Counted from the stretch's first letter, positions 8,365 to 18,139 are shown. The stretch is DNA of 64,000 nucleotides from Roseiarcus sp963751165 (GCA_963751165.1 CAVVTP010000022.1:105033-169032); one strand, 5' to 3'. Program-made: numbers and translations. Notes: a model not told the origin generated them from the letters alone.

Positions 8365-10639
8365 TCAGCCGGCCACTCTGGAAAAATCCGCGACCGCATG
8401 CACCGCGTCGCGCAGTTCGCCCAGCAGCCTCAGGCGGTTCAGGCGCAGGGTCGGATCGTCAGCGTTGACGGTCACGTCGAGAAAGAAGGCGTCGACCGGG
8501 GCGCGGAGCGCCGCGAGCGCCCGCATCGCCCCCTCGAAATCCTCCCGCGCCACCCGCTCCCGAGCGGCGGCGCCCGCCGCGGCCAGCGCGTCGGCGAGAT
8601 CCTTCTCCGCCTTGAGGACGAGGGCCGAGGGGTCGTGCGGCCCGGCGAAGGCCCCGGCGCCATCTCTCTTCTCCTCGGCCCGAAGAATGTTGGCGGCGCG
8701 GCGATAGCCGACGAGCAGGTTCTGCCCGTCCTCGGTGTCGAGCAGCCGCCCGAGCGCCTCGACCCGCCAGACGATCGTGAGCAGATCGTCCTGGCCCGGC
8801 AGGGCGAAGACGGCGTCGATCAGGTCGTAGCGCGCGCCCTTGTCGCGCAGGTATACCTTGAGCCGGTCGGCGAAGAAGTCGATCAGGCCCTTAGTCGTCG
8901 CGTGCAGCCGCGCGTCGTCGGGTACCTGCGATCGCCGCGCCGCGCGCGAGACGGCGCCGACGATCTCGTCCAGCTCCGGTCCCTTTGGGAAGCCGCGCTT
9001 CTCGAGCGACTGGACGACCAGGCCCGCCTCGTCCTCGCGGGCGAATTCGACGTCGAGAAGCGCGCCCCAGATCGCCGCGTTCAGGGGCGGGGTCAGCGGC
9101 AGCCGGAGCCCGTTCTCGAGCACGATGCGGATCACGCCGAGCGCGGCCCGCCGCAAGGCGAACGGGTCCTTGCTGCCGGTCGGCTTCTCGTCGATCGCAA
9201 AAAAACCGCCGAGCGTGTCGAGCTTGTCGGCGAGCGCGACCGCGATCGACACCGGCGAATCAGGCGCGCGGTCGCTCGGACCCTGCGGCTTGTAATGCTC
9301 CTCGATCGCCGCGGCGACGCTCGCCTCCTCGCCCTGGGCGGCGGCGTAATGGCGGCCCATCAGGCCCTGCAGCTCGGGAAACTCGCCGACCATCTCGGTG
9401 ACGAGATCGGCCTTGGCGAGTCTTGCCGCGCGCGCCGCAAGCTCGACGTCGGCGCCGACCTTCGGCGCGATCTCGCGCGCCAGAGTCTCGATCCGTTCGA
9501 TGCGCTCGGCCTGCGTGCCGAGCTTCTCGTGGAAGACAATGCCCAGCGCCTCGAGCTTCGCCAGGCGCTGGTCGAGCGGCTTCTCCGCCTTGTCCTTGTA
9601 GTCGGGCAGGTCGTGGAGGTCGGTCAGCCAGAAGTGGCGCGCGTCTGCAAGGCGCGCCCGGACGACGCGGGCGTTGCCAGCCGCGATCGCCCCGCCGCCG
9701 TCGGTCGCGACCAGGTTCGCGACGAGAATGAACCGGTCGGCGAGCTTCCCCTCGGCATCCTTGAGGACAAAGCATTTCTGGTTGGCGCGGATGGTGGCCC
9801 GGATCACCTCCGGCGGAAGGTCGAGGAAGTCCGCGTCGAACGCGCCGATCAGCGGGATCGGCCATTCGACGAGGCCCGCGACTTCCTCGAGCAGGCCTTC
9901 GTCCTCGACAAGCTCGAGCCCGTGCACGAAGGCGAGGTTCTTCGCGTCGGCGAGAATGATCGCCTTGCGGCGGTCGAGGTCGAGCACGACCTTCGCCTTC
10001 TGCAGCGCGTCGGCGTAATCCTCGTAGCGCCGGACCTTGATCGGCTCGGGCGCCATGAAGCGATGGCCGAAAGTCACGTCGCCAGACTTGAGGCAGTCGA
10101 TGTCGAAGGGAACGATCTCCGACGTTTCGTGCTGGGTCGCGAGGGTGCAGACGATTCCGCGCAAGGGGCGCACCCAGCGCAAGGCGTCGGGCTTCGCCGA
10201 GGCCGCGCCCCAGCGCATCGACTTCGGCCACGGGAAGGTTTTGACGATCGCGGGGATGATTTCGGCCAGCGCCTCCGCGGTCGTTCGGCCCGGCCTCTCG
10301 ATGACGCGCGACGTAGAACTCACCCTTCTTCGGGTCCTTCTCGATCTTCGCGTCCTCAATTCGGGTGAGGCCCGCGCTCTTCAAGAAACCCTAAATCGCC
10401 GCTTCCGGCGCGCCGACGCGCGGGCCCTTTCGCTCTTCGCGCAAGGTCGGCTGCGCGCCGGGTAGGCCGACCACGTGAAGGCTAAGCCGGCGCGGCGTAA
10501 CGTAGGCCTGCGCGCCCTCATAAGGGAGGTTGCGGTCGACCAGGGCGTTGGTCACGAGACGCCTCAGATCCTGCGCCGCCTGCCGCTGCATGCGGGCAGG
10601 GATTTCTTCGCTGAACAATTCGAGGAGGAGGTCGGGCAT
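8365..10639 (-). pseudogene. glyS: Glycyl-tRNA synthetase beta subunit, broken by a stop and a frameshift
   Basis: Starts at ATG 10639 (MPDLLLELFSEEIPARMQ), two bases from the end of glyQ. After GPRVGAPEAAI the frame meets TAG at 10391-10393 where the family has a glutamine (CAG); it continues GFLKSAGLTRIEDAKIEK and GEFYVAR, then a two-base loss near 10303-10312 moves the rest (IERPGRTTAEALAEIIP onward, about 640 aa) to another frame. The body and the C-terminal anticodon-binding region look otherwise intact. GlyS with GlyQ forms the alpha2-beta2 enzyme that charges tRNA-Gly and is essential unless another glycyl-tRNA synthetase exists. Two lesions within 90 nt could be sequencing error or real decay. 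Confidence 0.85.
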
Positions 10640-10640
10640 T

Positions 10641-11561
10641 TCAGGCGCCGCCGCCCGCGGTCTTGAGCCACGCGGCGCCGCAAGCCTTGGCGAGTTCGCG
10701 CACCCGGAGGATGTAGCTCTGCCGTTCGGTCACCGAGATCACCCCGCGGGCGTCGAGCAGGTTGAAGACGTGGCTCGCCTTGATGCACTGGTCGTAGGCG
10801 GGGAGCGCCATCAGATGCCGCGCTCCGGCGTCGCCGCGCCTAAGCAGCGAGCGGCATTCCGCCTCGGCGTCCTTGAAGTGCTGGAACAGGATCGCCGTGT
10901 CCGCGTGCTCGAAGTTGAAGCGGGAATATTCTTCCTCCGCCTGTCTGAACACGTCGCCGTAGCTGACGCGCTCGGCGCCGTCGCGGCCGTTGAAGTTAAT
11001 GTCGTAGATACTGTCGACCCCCTGCACATACATGGCCAGGCGCTCGAGGCCGTAGGTCAATTCGCCCGAGACCGGCGCGCATTCGAAGCCCGCGACCTGC
11101 TGGAAGTAGGTGAACTGCGAGACTTCCATCCCGTCGCACCAGCATTCCCAGCCAAGGCCCCAGGCGCCGAGGGTCGGGCTCTCCCAGTCGTCCTCGACGA
11201 AGCGCACGTCGTGCAGGGCCATGTCGACGCCGATCGCTCTCAGGGAATCGAGATAGAGCTCCTGCAGGGTCTCCGGGGAGGGTTTCAAGATCACCTGGTA
11301 CTGATAATAGTGCTGCAGGCGGTTCGGATTCTCCCCGTAGCGCCCGTCCTTCGGCCGGCGCGACGGCTGTACGTAGGCCGCCTTCCAAGGCTTCGGCCCG
11401 AGCGAGCGCAGCGTCGTCGCCGGGTGGAACGTGCCGGCCCCGACCTCCATGTCATAGGGCTGCAGGACGACGCAGCCCTGCCGGGCCCAATAATCCTGCA
11501 GCGTCAGGATCAGCCCCTGGAAGGATTTCGCGGGATCGAGGGACGCGTCGGCGGGCAGCAT
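10641..11561 (-). CDS. glyQ: Glycyl-tRNA synthetase alpha subunit
   Basis: 306 aa, full family length. Begins MLPADASLDPAKSFQGLILT and contains the class II motifs YWARQGCVVLQPYDMEVGAG, FHPATTLRSLGPKPWKAAYV, QPSRRPKDGRYGENPNRLQH and the WECWCDGMEVSQFTYFQQVA segment. It provides the catalytic site for glycine activation and works only with GlyS. The stop lies next to the glyS start, so the two genes are a tight operon and probably translationally coupled. Confidence 0.96.
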   Translation of the reverse strand: MLPADASLDPAKSFQGLILTLQDYWARQGCVVLQPYDMEVGAGTFHPATTLRSLGPKPWKAAYVQPSRRPKDGRYGENPNRLQHYYQYQVILKPSPETLQELYLDSLRAIGVDMALHDVRFVEDDWESPTLGAWGLGWECWCDGMEVSQFTYFQQVAGFECAPVSGELTYGLERLAMYVQGVDSIYDINFNGRDGAERVSYGDVFRQAEEEYSRFNFEHADTAILFQHFKDAEAECRSLLRRGDAGARHLMALPAYDQCIKASHVFNLLDARGVISVTERQSYILRVRELAKACGAAWLKTAGGGA

Positions 11562-11633
11562 TAGACCTAGCGGGTTCTTCTTAGAATTATGGCGGCGGAA
11601 CCTGGAGGGACGATTTCGAGGCGACCCAGGCCC

Positions 11634-11722
11634 CGTGACTGCGAGCGCAACGCAGCAATCCAGGCGCCGAAGGGCGTCCTGCGTAGCTGAATTGCATCGT
11701 CGCTCACGGTCCTCGCAATGAC
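11634..11722. repeat. Intergenic palindromic repeat
   Basis: The 270-nt gap between glyQ and rph, which are divergent, contains an imperfect inverted repeat: GTGACTGCGAG...CAGCAATCCAG on the left and CTGAATTGCATCGTCGCTCACG...CTCGCAATGACTG on the right. This resembles the ATTGCTTCGTCGCT/CCTCGCAATGAC class of dispersed intergenic palindromes seen across Hyphomicrobiales. It may end or cover the promoters of both genes. Confidence 0.55.
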
Positions 11723-11830
11723 TGCGCTTGTTCTCTAGTGACCCGTCTGCCTGCGGTCAACGCCGCCGCCCTCGTTGCTTTGGCCTCGGTCCCCCGGTAA
11801 AGCGAAGCGTTCTCTTCAAGGGTCTTTTTG

Positions 11831-12544
11831 ATGCGTCCGTCCAAACGCGCCGCCGACGAAATGCGAACGGTCACGTTCGAGCGCGGGGTCGCGCGTTACG
11901 CCGAGGGCTCGTGCATCGTCCGCTTCGGCGACACGCATGTGCTTTGCGCCGCGTCTCTCGAGGACAAGCCACCGCCGTGGCTGCGCGGACAGGGGCGTGG
12001 ATGGGTGACGGCCGAATACGCGATGCTGCCGCGCGCCACTTTGACGCGATCCAGGCGCGAATCGTCGACCGGCCGCGTCTCCGGCCGCACCCAGGAGATC
12101 CAGCGGCTGATTGGAAGGTCGCTCCGCGCCGTCGTCGATCTGCCACGGCTCGGCGAACGCCAGATCACCATCGATTGCGACGTGCTGCAGGCGGACGGCG
12201 GCACGAGGACCGCCTCGATCACCGGCGCCTGGATCGCGCTGCGCGACTGCATCGACTGGATGGTTCACCGCTCGATCCTGAGGGACAGCCCGCTCAGGGA
12301 CCATGTCGCGGCGGTGTCCTGCGGCGTCGTCGGCGCCGAGGCGGTGATCGACCTCGACTATGCCGAGGATTCGACTGCGAAAACGGACGCCAATTTCGTC
12401 ATGACCGGTTCGGGCGGCCTGGTCGAGGTCCAGGGCTCGGCTGAAGGCGCGCCCTTCAGCGAAAACGACCTTCTGCAGATGATGGCGCTGGCGCGCGCCG
12501 GCATCGTCCGGCTCGTCGCCTTGCAGAAGGCCGCGCTCAGCTGA
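11831..12544 (+). CDS. rph: Ribonuclease PH
   Basis: 237 aa from ATG 11831; an adjacent TTG at 11828 is less likely. Family landmarks are MRPSKRAADEMRTVTFERG, SCIVRFGDTHVLCAASLEDK, GWVTAEYAMLPRATLTRSRR, GRTQEIQRLIGRSLRAVVDL and TIDCDVLQADGGTRTASITG, with the phosphate-binding arginines and the acidic metal ligands present. RNase PH trims the 3' ends of tRNA precursors by phosphorolysis. In many alphaproteobacteria it precedes a RdgB/HemW pair, which is absent here. It converges with an RNase D-like gene. Confidence 0.95.
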   Translation: MRPSKRAADEMRTVTFERGVARYAEGSCIVRFGDTHVLCAASLEDKPPPWLRGQGRGWVTAEYAMLPRATLTRSRRESSTGRVSGRTQEIQRLIGRSLRAVVDLPRLGERQITIDCDVLQADGGTRTASITGAWIALRDCIDWMVHRSILRDSPLRDHVAAVSCGVVGAEAVIDLDYAEDSTAKTDANFVMTGSGGLVEVQGSAEGAPFSENDLLQMMALARAGIVRLVALQKAALS

Positions 12545-12548
12545 AAAT

Positions 12549-12574
12549 CTCTCCCGCGCCGCGGGCGGGAAGAG
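12549..12574. terminator. GC hairpin between convergent rph and RNase D gene
   Basis: CTCTCCCGC pairs with GCGGGAAGAG (one bulged A) around a six-base loop, starting five bases after the rph stop. No T-run follows, so it is only a candidate bidirectional terminator for the two convergent genes. Confidence 0.35.
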
Positions 12575-12601
12575 GGAGCGTCGCGGCAACCGAGCGAACC
12601 T

Positions 12602-13222
12602 TCACGGATAGCCGTGCGAAAAAACGTCCATATTCTCGAAGCCGGCGAGGTCGAGACGCGCCCGTTCGGGCAGATAAGCGAAAGCGGCGCGGGCGAGGCC
12701 GTCCCGGCCTTCGCGCTTAAGCATCCCGTCGAGCTTCTCGCGCAGGGCGTGCAGATGGAGGACGTCGGAGGCGGCATAGGCGAGTTGCGCGTCGGTCAGC
12801 GAGCCCGCCCCCCAGTCGGAGGACTGCTGCTGCTTGCTGATCTCGACGCCGATGAGCTCGCGGGTGAGGTCCTTCAGCCCGTGCCGGTCGGTATAGGTGC
12901 GAGCGAGCTTGGAAGCGATCTTGGTGCAATAGACCGGCGCGGCCATAACGCCGAATGCGTGGGCCAGCACGGCGATGTCAAAGCGGCCGAAGTGAAACAG
13001 TTTCACGACTTTCGGGTCTCCGAGCAGTCTTTCGAGAATGGGAGCGCTCTTCTGGCCCGCCGCGATCTGCACGACGTCAGCGTCGCCGTCGCCGCGGGAA
13101 AGCTGGACCACGCACAGCCGGTCGCGTCCGACCGAGAGACCCAATGTTTCGGTGTCGATTGCAACGGCTTCGCCGTAAGTCCATTGGGCGGGCAGGTCCC
13201 CGCGGTGCAGCCGGACGGTCAA
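12602..13222 (-). CDS. rnd: RNase D-like 3'-5' exonuclease
   Basis: 206 aa, one DEDDy exonuclease domain without the HRDC domains of full-length RNase D. The first acidic motif is VAIDTETLGLSVGRDRLCVV, the second HFGRFDIAVLAHAFGV, and the third LTDAQLAYAASDVLHLHALR with the tyrosine that marks the DEDDy class. Short proteins of this type are annotated as ribonuclease D in Hyphomicrobiales and act on structured RNA 3' ends. Convergent with rph, another tRNA 3' maturation enzyme. Confidence 0.85.
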   Translation of the reverse strand: MTVRLHRGDLPAQWTYGEAVAIDTETLGLSVGRDRLCVVQLSRGDGDADVVQIAAGQKSAPILERLLGDPKVVKLFHFGRFDIAVLAHAFGVMAAPVYCTKIASKLARTYTDRHGLKDLTRELIGVEISKQQQSSDWGAGSLTDAQLAYAASDVLHLHALREKLDGMLKREGRDGLARAAFAYLPERARLDLAGFENMDVFSHGYP

Positions 13223-13333
13223 TTCGATGCTCTTCGGACGCGATTACACAAAGTTACCCATTCTCCACATGCGCGGGGATGACAGCGTTGGCCACCACGC
13301 AGCCATAGCAACAGGCGTCGCGGAGCGTCAATC

Positions 13334-14455
13334 ATGAGCGGCCAGGACGCGATCGGATTTCACGTCGTCACCGGCTTTCTCGGCGCGGGCAAGACCACGC
13401 TGGTCAACCGCCTCCTGCGCAGCCCGGCGCTCGCCGACACGCTGGTGATCGTCAACGAATGGGGAGAGATCGGGCTCGACCATTTGCTTTACGAGAGGCG
13501 CACGGCGACGCCATCCTGATCGGCAGCGGCTTCGTCTGCTGTGCGCTCCGCGACGATCTCGTCGAGACGCTGCGCGACGTCCTTTTGCGCCGGGAATCGG
13601 GCGCGCTCCCAAGGTTCGGCCGGATTGTTCTCGAGACGACGGGACTTGCCGAGCCCGAGCCCATCCTGCATGCCCTCTTCGCCGAGCCGTCCCTTTCGTC
13701 ACGTCTCGGGCTCTCCGGCGTGACGACGCTGGTCGACGCGTTGAATGGAATTCCGACCCGGCGCACCGGGAGAAGGCGCCCGCCAGATCGCGCTCGCCGA
13801 CCGGCTGGTCGTCGCCAAGAGCGACCTTCTGCCGCAGGACGAGCGTGCTTTGCGCCTCGCCGAGCTCGAGGCGGTGCTGAGAGCCCTCAACCCGTCGGCG
13901 CCGATCCTCGACGGCGCCGCGGCCGAGTTCGGACCGGCGGAATTTCTTGCAGACGCACGTGCGCCGAACCTTCCTGCTCCTGCGGATCGCTCGCGGCTGG
14001 CGTCCGATCGCGAACCCTTCTCCCCTTGGGACAAGATGGCAGGCGAAAGCCGGCCGGATGAGGGCCAGAGACCGGATTCGATGAAGAAGGATCACGAAGT
14101 CCAAAGCTTCGCCTTCCGCAGCGCCGGACCCATCGATCCCGGCGCCTTCGCAACATTCTAGTCGCTCCTCGGGTCGATGCTCGGGCCGAGGCTCCTGCGC
14201 TTCAAGGGCCTGTTCGCATTGGCCGACCGGCCTGAGGCGCCGGCGCTCATCGGCGGGGTCCCGCACGTCTTCCACGCACCGCGCATCCTGAAGGAATGGC
14301 CGGACGCGGATCACGCGAGCCGGGGCGATCGTGATCGTCGAGGGCGTCGCCGGGCGCGACGTCGAAATCCTATGGGGCCGCGCTGATCCGCGCGCCGCAA
14401 ATCGACGCGCCGGATCTCGCGGCGCCGGCCGACAACCCGCTCGCGCCGCGCAATA
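13334..14455 (+). pseudogene. CobW/COG0523-type GTPase, multiply broken
   Basis: Starts intact (MSGQDAIGFHVVTGFLGAGK with the GxxGxGKT Walker A, then VNEWGEIGLDHLL) and then changes frame near 13480 (continuing DAILIGSGFVCCALRDDL), again near 13750 (continuing IALADRLVVAKSDLLPQDER), meets TAG at 14159, and needs two more single-base G removals near 14325 and 14372 to keep reading VEGVAGRDVEILW and ALIRAPQIDAPDLAAPADN. The metal-binding CxCC motif is also degraded to VCC. COG0523 proteins are GTP-dependent metallochaperones, often for zinc or cobalamin metabolism. Five lesions in 1.1 kb, against intact neighbours, point to a true pseudogene. Confidence 0.75.
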
Positions 14456-14526
14456 GGGGATTGCTGGGGTACGAGTCAGGCGGAACGCAGTCATCGACTC
14501 GGCTACCAGGATCGCACAGAGACTCC

Positions 14527-14598
14527 CCTCGCCCCGCTTGCGGCGAGAGGGTGGGGATCCTGACCTTCTCCCCGCAAGCGGCCGCAAGCGGGGAGAAG
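14527..14598. repeat. Paired intergenic palindromes (CTTCTCCCCGC type)
   Basis: Two hairpins in tandem: CTCGCCCCGCTTGCGGCGAG near 14528-14547, then a longer near-perfect palindrome at 14565-14598 whose arms are CTTCTCCCCGCAAGC and GCAAGCGGGGAGAAG. A related palindrome lies at 18414-18450. They form the boundary between the cobW relic and the VOC gene. Confidence 0.65.
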
Positions 14599-14614
14599 CA
14601 ACTGTGGAAATGCC

Positions 14615-15041
14615 CTATGCGTTCGTTAAGACTTTGCGGGCGCCCGGGGTAAGGGCGGGCCCCGGCTCCATCTCCTCGGCCAGCGCATAGACGCGCAGCC
14701 GATGCCCGTCGGGATCGACGGCGACGAAGCTCCGTCCGAAGTCAAGATCGGTGGGCGGCAATTCGATCGCTGCTCCTTTGCCCTTCCATTCCGTGTGGGC
14801 TGCGTCGACCGCGGCGGCGCCGTTCACCTTGAAGCCGATCTCGCAGCCGCCGCCGGAAACCGAGGGCGCGGGTCGCACGCCGTCCTTGCTCCACAGCCCG
14901 AGCGCGAGGCCGGAGGGCAAGACGAATAGGACAAAGGTCGGGCTCGTCGTCGACCGGGTCGCGCCCTAATAGTTTCGCGTAGAACCGCGCGCTTGCCTCT
15001 GGGCTCGACACATAGAGAAGGATGGCGTTCGTATCGGTCAT
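14615..15041 (-). CDS. VOC/glyoxalase-family protein, one frameshift
   Basis: Starts MTDTNAILLYVSSPEASARF and YAKLLGRDPVDDEP in one frame; the remainder (FVLPSGLALGLWSKDG, GGCEIGFKVN, and the C-terminal SFVAVDPDGHRLRVYALAEE) lies in another. Removing one C from the CCC near 14925 gives a continuous protein of about 141 aa reading EPTFVLFVLPSG. The fold is a vicinal-oxygen-chelate domain as in glyoxalase and bleomycin-resistance proteins; the substrate is unknown. It lies just downstream of a WYL regulator on the same strand, a common pairing. The single homopolymer indel could be a sequencing error. Confidence 0.7.
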
Positions 15042-15108
15042 CGGTCGTTCCTGTCGTTGGTTGGACAGGCGCGAGGTTATGATCCGATGCTGTCAGTTCC
15101 CGGCAGCA

Positions 15109-15804
15109 TCATTCACCTCTCCGTGACATCTTCTGTGCCTCCCGCCACTGCCGGAGCAGCACTTGGCGGCGTTTCGGATAGCGAGCGTCGAGCACCTCCG
15201 CTTCAAAAATCCGGTCCGTGCGGAAATGGCGGAAGTCCTGGCGCAACTCGCACCAGCCGATGAGGACGCGCGCCTGGTCGAAAAAGGCAAGCGCGAACGG
15301 CCAGACGACGCGGCCCGATGCAGCTCCGGCGCCGTCGCGATAGGTGAGCGACAGCTTGCGTTCGGTGCGGATCGCCTTGCGCAGGAGCGCAGGATCGATA
15401 ACGTCAATGGGAGCTCCGGCGCTCGGCCCGATCAGCAGCGCGGAGGCGTCGAGTTCCTCTCGCAGATCGGGGGGCAGCACGGCGGCGATCCGCGCCAGCG
15501 CGCTCTCGGCCGCGTCGCGGAGGCGATCGTCGGCGCGTTCGGCGACCCAGCGGGAGCCCAGCACCAGCGCCTCGATCTCTTCCAGCCGGAACATGAGCGG
15601 CGGCAGGAGAAAGCCGGGCTTCAGGACATAGCCCACGCCCGGCTCGCCCTCGATGCTCGCCCCCTGAGCCTGAAGGCTGGCGATGTCGCGATAGAGGGTG
15701 CGGATGCTGACGCCGATCTCCTCCGCCAGCACCTTTCCGCTCACCGGACGGCGGCGCCGGCGCAGCGCATGAAGAAGGTCGAAAAGGCGTTCCGAGCGGG
15801 ACAT
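15109..15804 (-). CDS. YafY-type HTH-WYL transcriptional regulator
   Basis: 231 aa from ATG 15804 (MSRSERLFDLLHALRRRRR); the frame extends upstream but this is the family start. Residues 1-60 form a DeoR-like winged helix (VSGKVLAEEIGVSIRTLYRD, IASLQAQGASIEGEPGVGYV), and the C-terminal part from about 130 is a WYL domain (ERKLSLTYRDGAG, WPFALAFFDQARVLIGWCEL, RTDRI). WYL domains sense a small ligand or nucleic acid. It precedes the VOC gene by 68 nt and probably controls it. Confidence 0.85.
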   Translation of the reverse strand: MSRSERLFDLLHALRRRRRPVSGKVLAEEIGVSIRTLYRDIASLQAQGASIEGEPGVGYVLKPGFLLPPLMFRLEEIEALVLGSRWVAERADDRLRDAAESALARIAAVLPPDLREELDASALLIGPSAGAPIDVIDPALLRKAIRTERKLSLTYRDGAGAASGRVVWPFALAFFDQARVLIGWCELRQDFRHFRTDRIFEAEVLDARYPKRRQVLLRQWREAQKMSRRGE

Positions 15805-15940
15805 GCGGTGGATTCTATACACGCCCGATACAGCCGGAAAATGCCGGCAAGTGCGTAGTTGCTCGAGGCGTTGAAGCCAATGACAGATTGCGCAGGCCAT
15901 GCCCTCGCCGTAGCATCGGGCCATGTCCGCGGAGAGATCG

Positions 15941-16129
15941 ATGACCGAGTTCGATAAGCTTCGGGCGCTGTTGGACCTGCCGCGACCCGCGGACCGGGGT
16001 CCGGCCAATTTCGCCAGGGCTCACACGCGGACGCTCCGCCGCGGGCGATGGACGCGGCTCCTGTGGAGCACTTTTGTCGTCGTTACGCTCCTGGACGCAA
16101 TCTATCTGCTCGCGCAGGCGCTTGGGTAA
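15941..16129 (+). CDS. Small single-span membrane protein, unknown
   Basis: 62 aa from ATG 15941, which has GGAGAG 9 nt upstream; the in-frame ATG at 15923 has no such site. A basic amphipathic N-terminal half (LDLPRPADRGPANFARAH, RTLRRGRWTRLLW) is followed by one predicted membrane helix (STFVVVTLLDAIYLLAQALG) running to the C-terminus. No family is recognised. It sits between the WYL regulator (minus) and the ABC exporter (minus), pointing against both; coding status is moderately supported by the ribosome-binding site and the hydrophobic helix. Confidence 0.45.
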   Translation: MTEFDKLRALLDLPRPADRGPANFARAHTRTLRRGRWTRLLWSTFVVVTLLDAIYLLAQALG

Positions 16130-16176
16130 GTCCTTCTGTTCCGGGCCGATCGTCCGAAACCGGAAACGGCGGGAAC

Positions 16177-17991
16177 CTACTGCGCCGCCTCCGCCATCGC
16201 GGTCAGCGCCGCAGCGCCGGTTTCGAACTGAAGCCGCGCAAGGCGCGCGTAAAGGCCGTTCGCGGCGAGGAGCGAAGCGTGAGTTCCTTCTTCGACTACG
16301 CAGCCCGCCTCGATGACCAGGATGCGATGCGCATTGACGATGGTCGCGAGCCGGTGGGCGATGACGAGCGTGGTCCGGCCCCGCATCAAGGTTTCGAGCG
16401 CACCCTGAACCAGGGTTTCGCTCTCGGCGTCGAGGGCCGAGGTCGCCTCGTCGAGCAGGAGGACCGGCGCGTCCTTGAGGAGGGCGCGGGCGATGGCGAC
16501 CCGCTGGCGCTCGCCGCCCGACAGGTTCGCGCCGCGCTCGCCGAGTTCTGTGTCGTAGCCCTGCGGCAAGGCGGTGATGAAGCCGTGCGCGGCCGCCTGC
16601 TTGGCCGCGGCGACAATCGCCTCGCGGGTCGCGTTCGGCGCGCCATAGGAGATATTGTCGGCGACGCTGGCCCCGAAAATGAACGCGTCCTGCGGCACGA
16701 GCGCGATCTCCGATCGCAAAACAGCCGGATCGAGTTTTGAAACGTCGACGCCGTCGAGCGTGACCTTTCCGCGTGTCGGGTCGTAAAACCTGAGCGCCAG
16801 CTGGAACAGGGTCGACTTGCCCGCTCCGGACGGGCCGACGATGGCGACCACCTCGCCGGGCGCGACGTGAAAGCTGATGTCCCGCAGCACCGCGTCCTCG
16901 TTCCGGCCCGGATAGGCGAAATCGACCGAATCGAAGGCGAGCTCGCCGCGCACGGGCTTGGGCAGAACCGCGGGCTTCAGGGGCGCCGCGATTCGCGGCC
17001 GGACCGCGAGCAACTCGCCGATGCGCTCCGCCGCGCCTGCCGCCTGTGACACCTCGTTCCACACTTCAGACAATTGCCCGAGCGCACCCGCGCCGAACAC
17101 GGCGTAGAGAACGAACTGCAGCAGCCTTCCTCCCGACATGCGGTGAGCCACGACGTCCTGTGCGCCGAGCCAGAGGATCATGACGACGCTGCCGAAGGCG
17201 AGGAAGAGCGCCGCCGCGGTGACGATTCCGCGCGCCTGCGCCATGTGGCGCGCCGCCTCATAGGCGCCGTAGGCCGCCTCGCGGTAGCGGCCGGCGGTGA
17301 ACGCTTCCGCCACGAACGACTGCATGACGCGAACGGCGGTAAGACTCTCGGTCGCGAAGGCGGTCGCCTCGGCGAGCGTGTCCTGGGCGCGGCGCGAACG
17401 CTGGCGCACGGCTCGTCCAGCCGCGAACAGCGGCAGCACGATGACCGGAATGGCCGCGAGCACGAAGGCCGACAGTTTCGGACTGGTCACGACCATCATG
17501 CCGATCGCGCCGACAAACATGAAGATATTGCGCAGCGCGATCGAGGCGGAGGAGCCGAAGGTCGCCTTGATCTGCGTCGTGTCTGCGGACAGGCGCGAGG
17601 CGATCTCGCCGGTCTTTTCCGCGTCGAAGAAGCCTGGATCGAGCCGCGTCAAATGGGCGAAGAGGTTCGCGCGCAGATCCGCGACCACCCGCTCGCCGAG
17701 CGTCATGACGAGGTAGTAGCGCGCCCCGGAAGCGAGCGCGAGTACCGCGACGACGCCGAGCATGCCGAGGAAATAGACGCGGATAAAGGCTGCGTTGGAA
17801 TCCGAGAACCCGAAGTCGATCATCCGCCGGACCGCGACCGGCACGACCAGCGTAGCGGCGGACGCGACCATAAGCGCGGCGAGCGCAGCGAGAATCCGAC
17901 CCCGATAGGCGAGCGCATAAGGCAGGACCGATTTCAGGGCGCGGAGCGGGGCTCGGGACGGCTTCGAACCGGCGTTTGCGGCAGCGGTCAT
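16177..17991 (-). CDS. ABC exporter, fused permease-ATPase (MsbA/LmrA type)
   Basis: 604 aa from ATG 17991 (MTAAANAGSKPSRAPLRALK). Six membrane helices occupy residues about 35-320, including GRILAALAALMVASAATLVV, followed by an ATPase domain with Walker A GPSGAGKST, Q-loop VPQDAFIFG, signature NLSGGERQRVAIARALL, Walker B VLLLDEATSALD and switch His in IAHRL. It is a homodimeric exporter half-transporter of the lipid/multidrug (ABCB) class common upstream of rpmE in Hyphomicrobiales; the substrate cannot be told. It is divergent from rpmE. Confidence 0.9.
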   Translation of the reverse strand: MTAAANAGSKPSRAPLRALKSVLPYALAYRGRILAALAALMVASAATLVVPVAVRRMIDFGFSDSNAAFIRVYFLGMLGVVAVLALASGARYYLVMTLGERVVADLRANLFAHLTRLDPGFFDAEKTGEIASRLSADTTQIKATFGSSASIALRNIFMFVGAIGMMVVTSPKLSAFVLAAIPVIVLPLFAAGRAVRQRSRRAQDTLAEATAFATESLTAVRVMQSFVAEAFTAGRYREAAYGAYEAARHMAQARGIVTAAALFLAFGSVVMILWLGAQDVVAHRMSGGRLLQFVLYAVFGAGALGQLSEVWNEVSQAAGAAERIGELLAVRPRIAAPLKPAVLPKPVRGELAFDSVDFAYPGRNEDAVLRDISFHVAPGEVVAIVGPSGAGKSTLFQLALRFYDPTRGKVTLDGVDVSKLDPAVLRSEIALVPQDAFIFGASVADNISYGAPNATREAIVAAAKQAAAHGFITALPQGYDTELGERGANLSGGERQRVAIARALLKDAPVLLLDEATSALDAESETLVQGALETLMRGRTTLVIAHRLATIVNAHRILVIEAGCVVEEGTHASLLAANGLYARLARLQFETGAAALTAMAEAAQ

Positions 17992-18110
17992 TCTCTCACG
18001 AGGCTCCAATCTTCCAGTGGCTTTACGGACCATGTTTCAGCCGAATTCAAGGCCGCCGCCTGCGACCTATTGCATCGCCACGACCCTTCGGCGTATAGGA
18101 CCGCCAACCA

Positions 18111-18139
18111 AAGAGCCGCCGGGCCGCCGGACGGCTCTT
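18111..18139 (+). promoter_or_regulatory. Hairpin in the rpmE leader
   Basis: AAGAGCCG pairs perfectly with CGGCTCTT across a GC-rich loop and is followed by CATTTATT, ending 26 nt before the rpmE ATG. A terminator-like stem this close to the start could act as an attenuator or an L31 control site, or could be the residual terminator of an older gene order. Confidence 0.4.
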
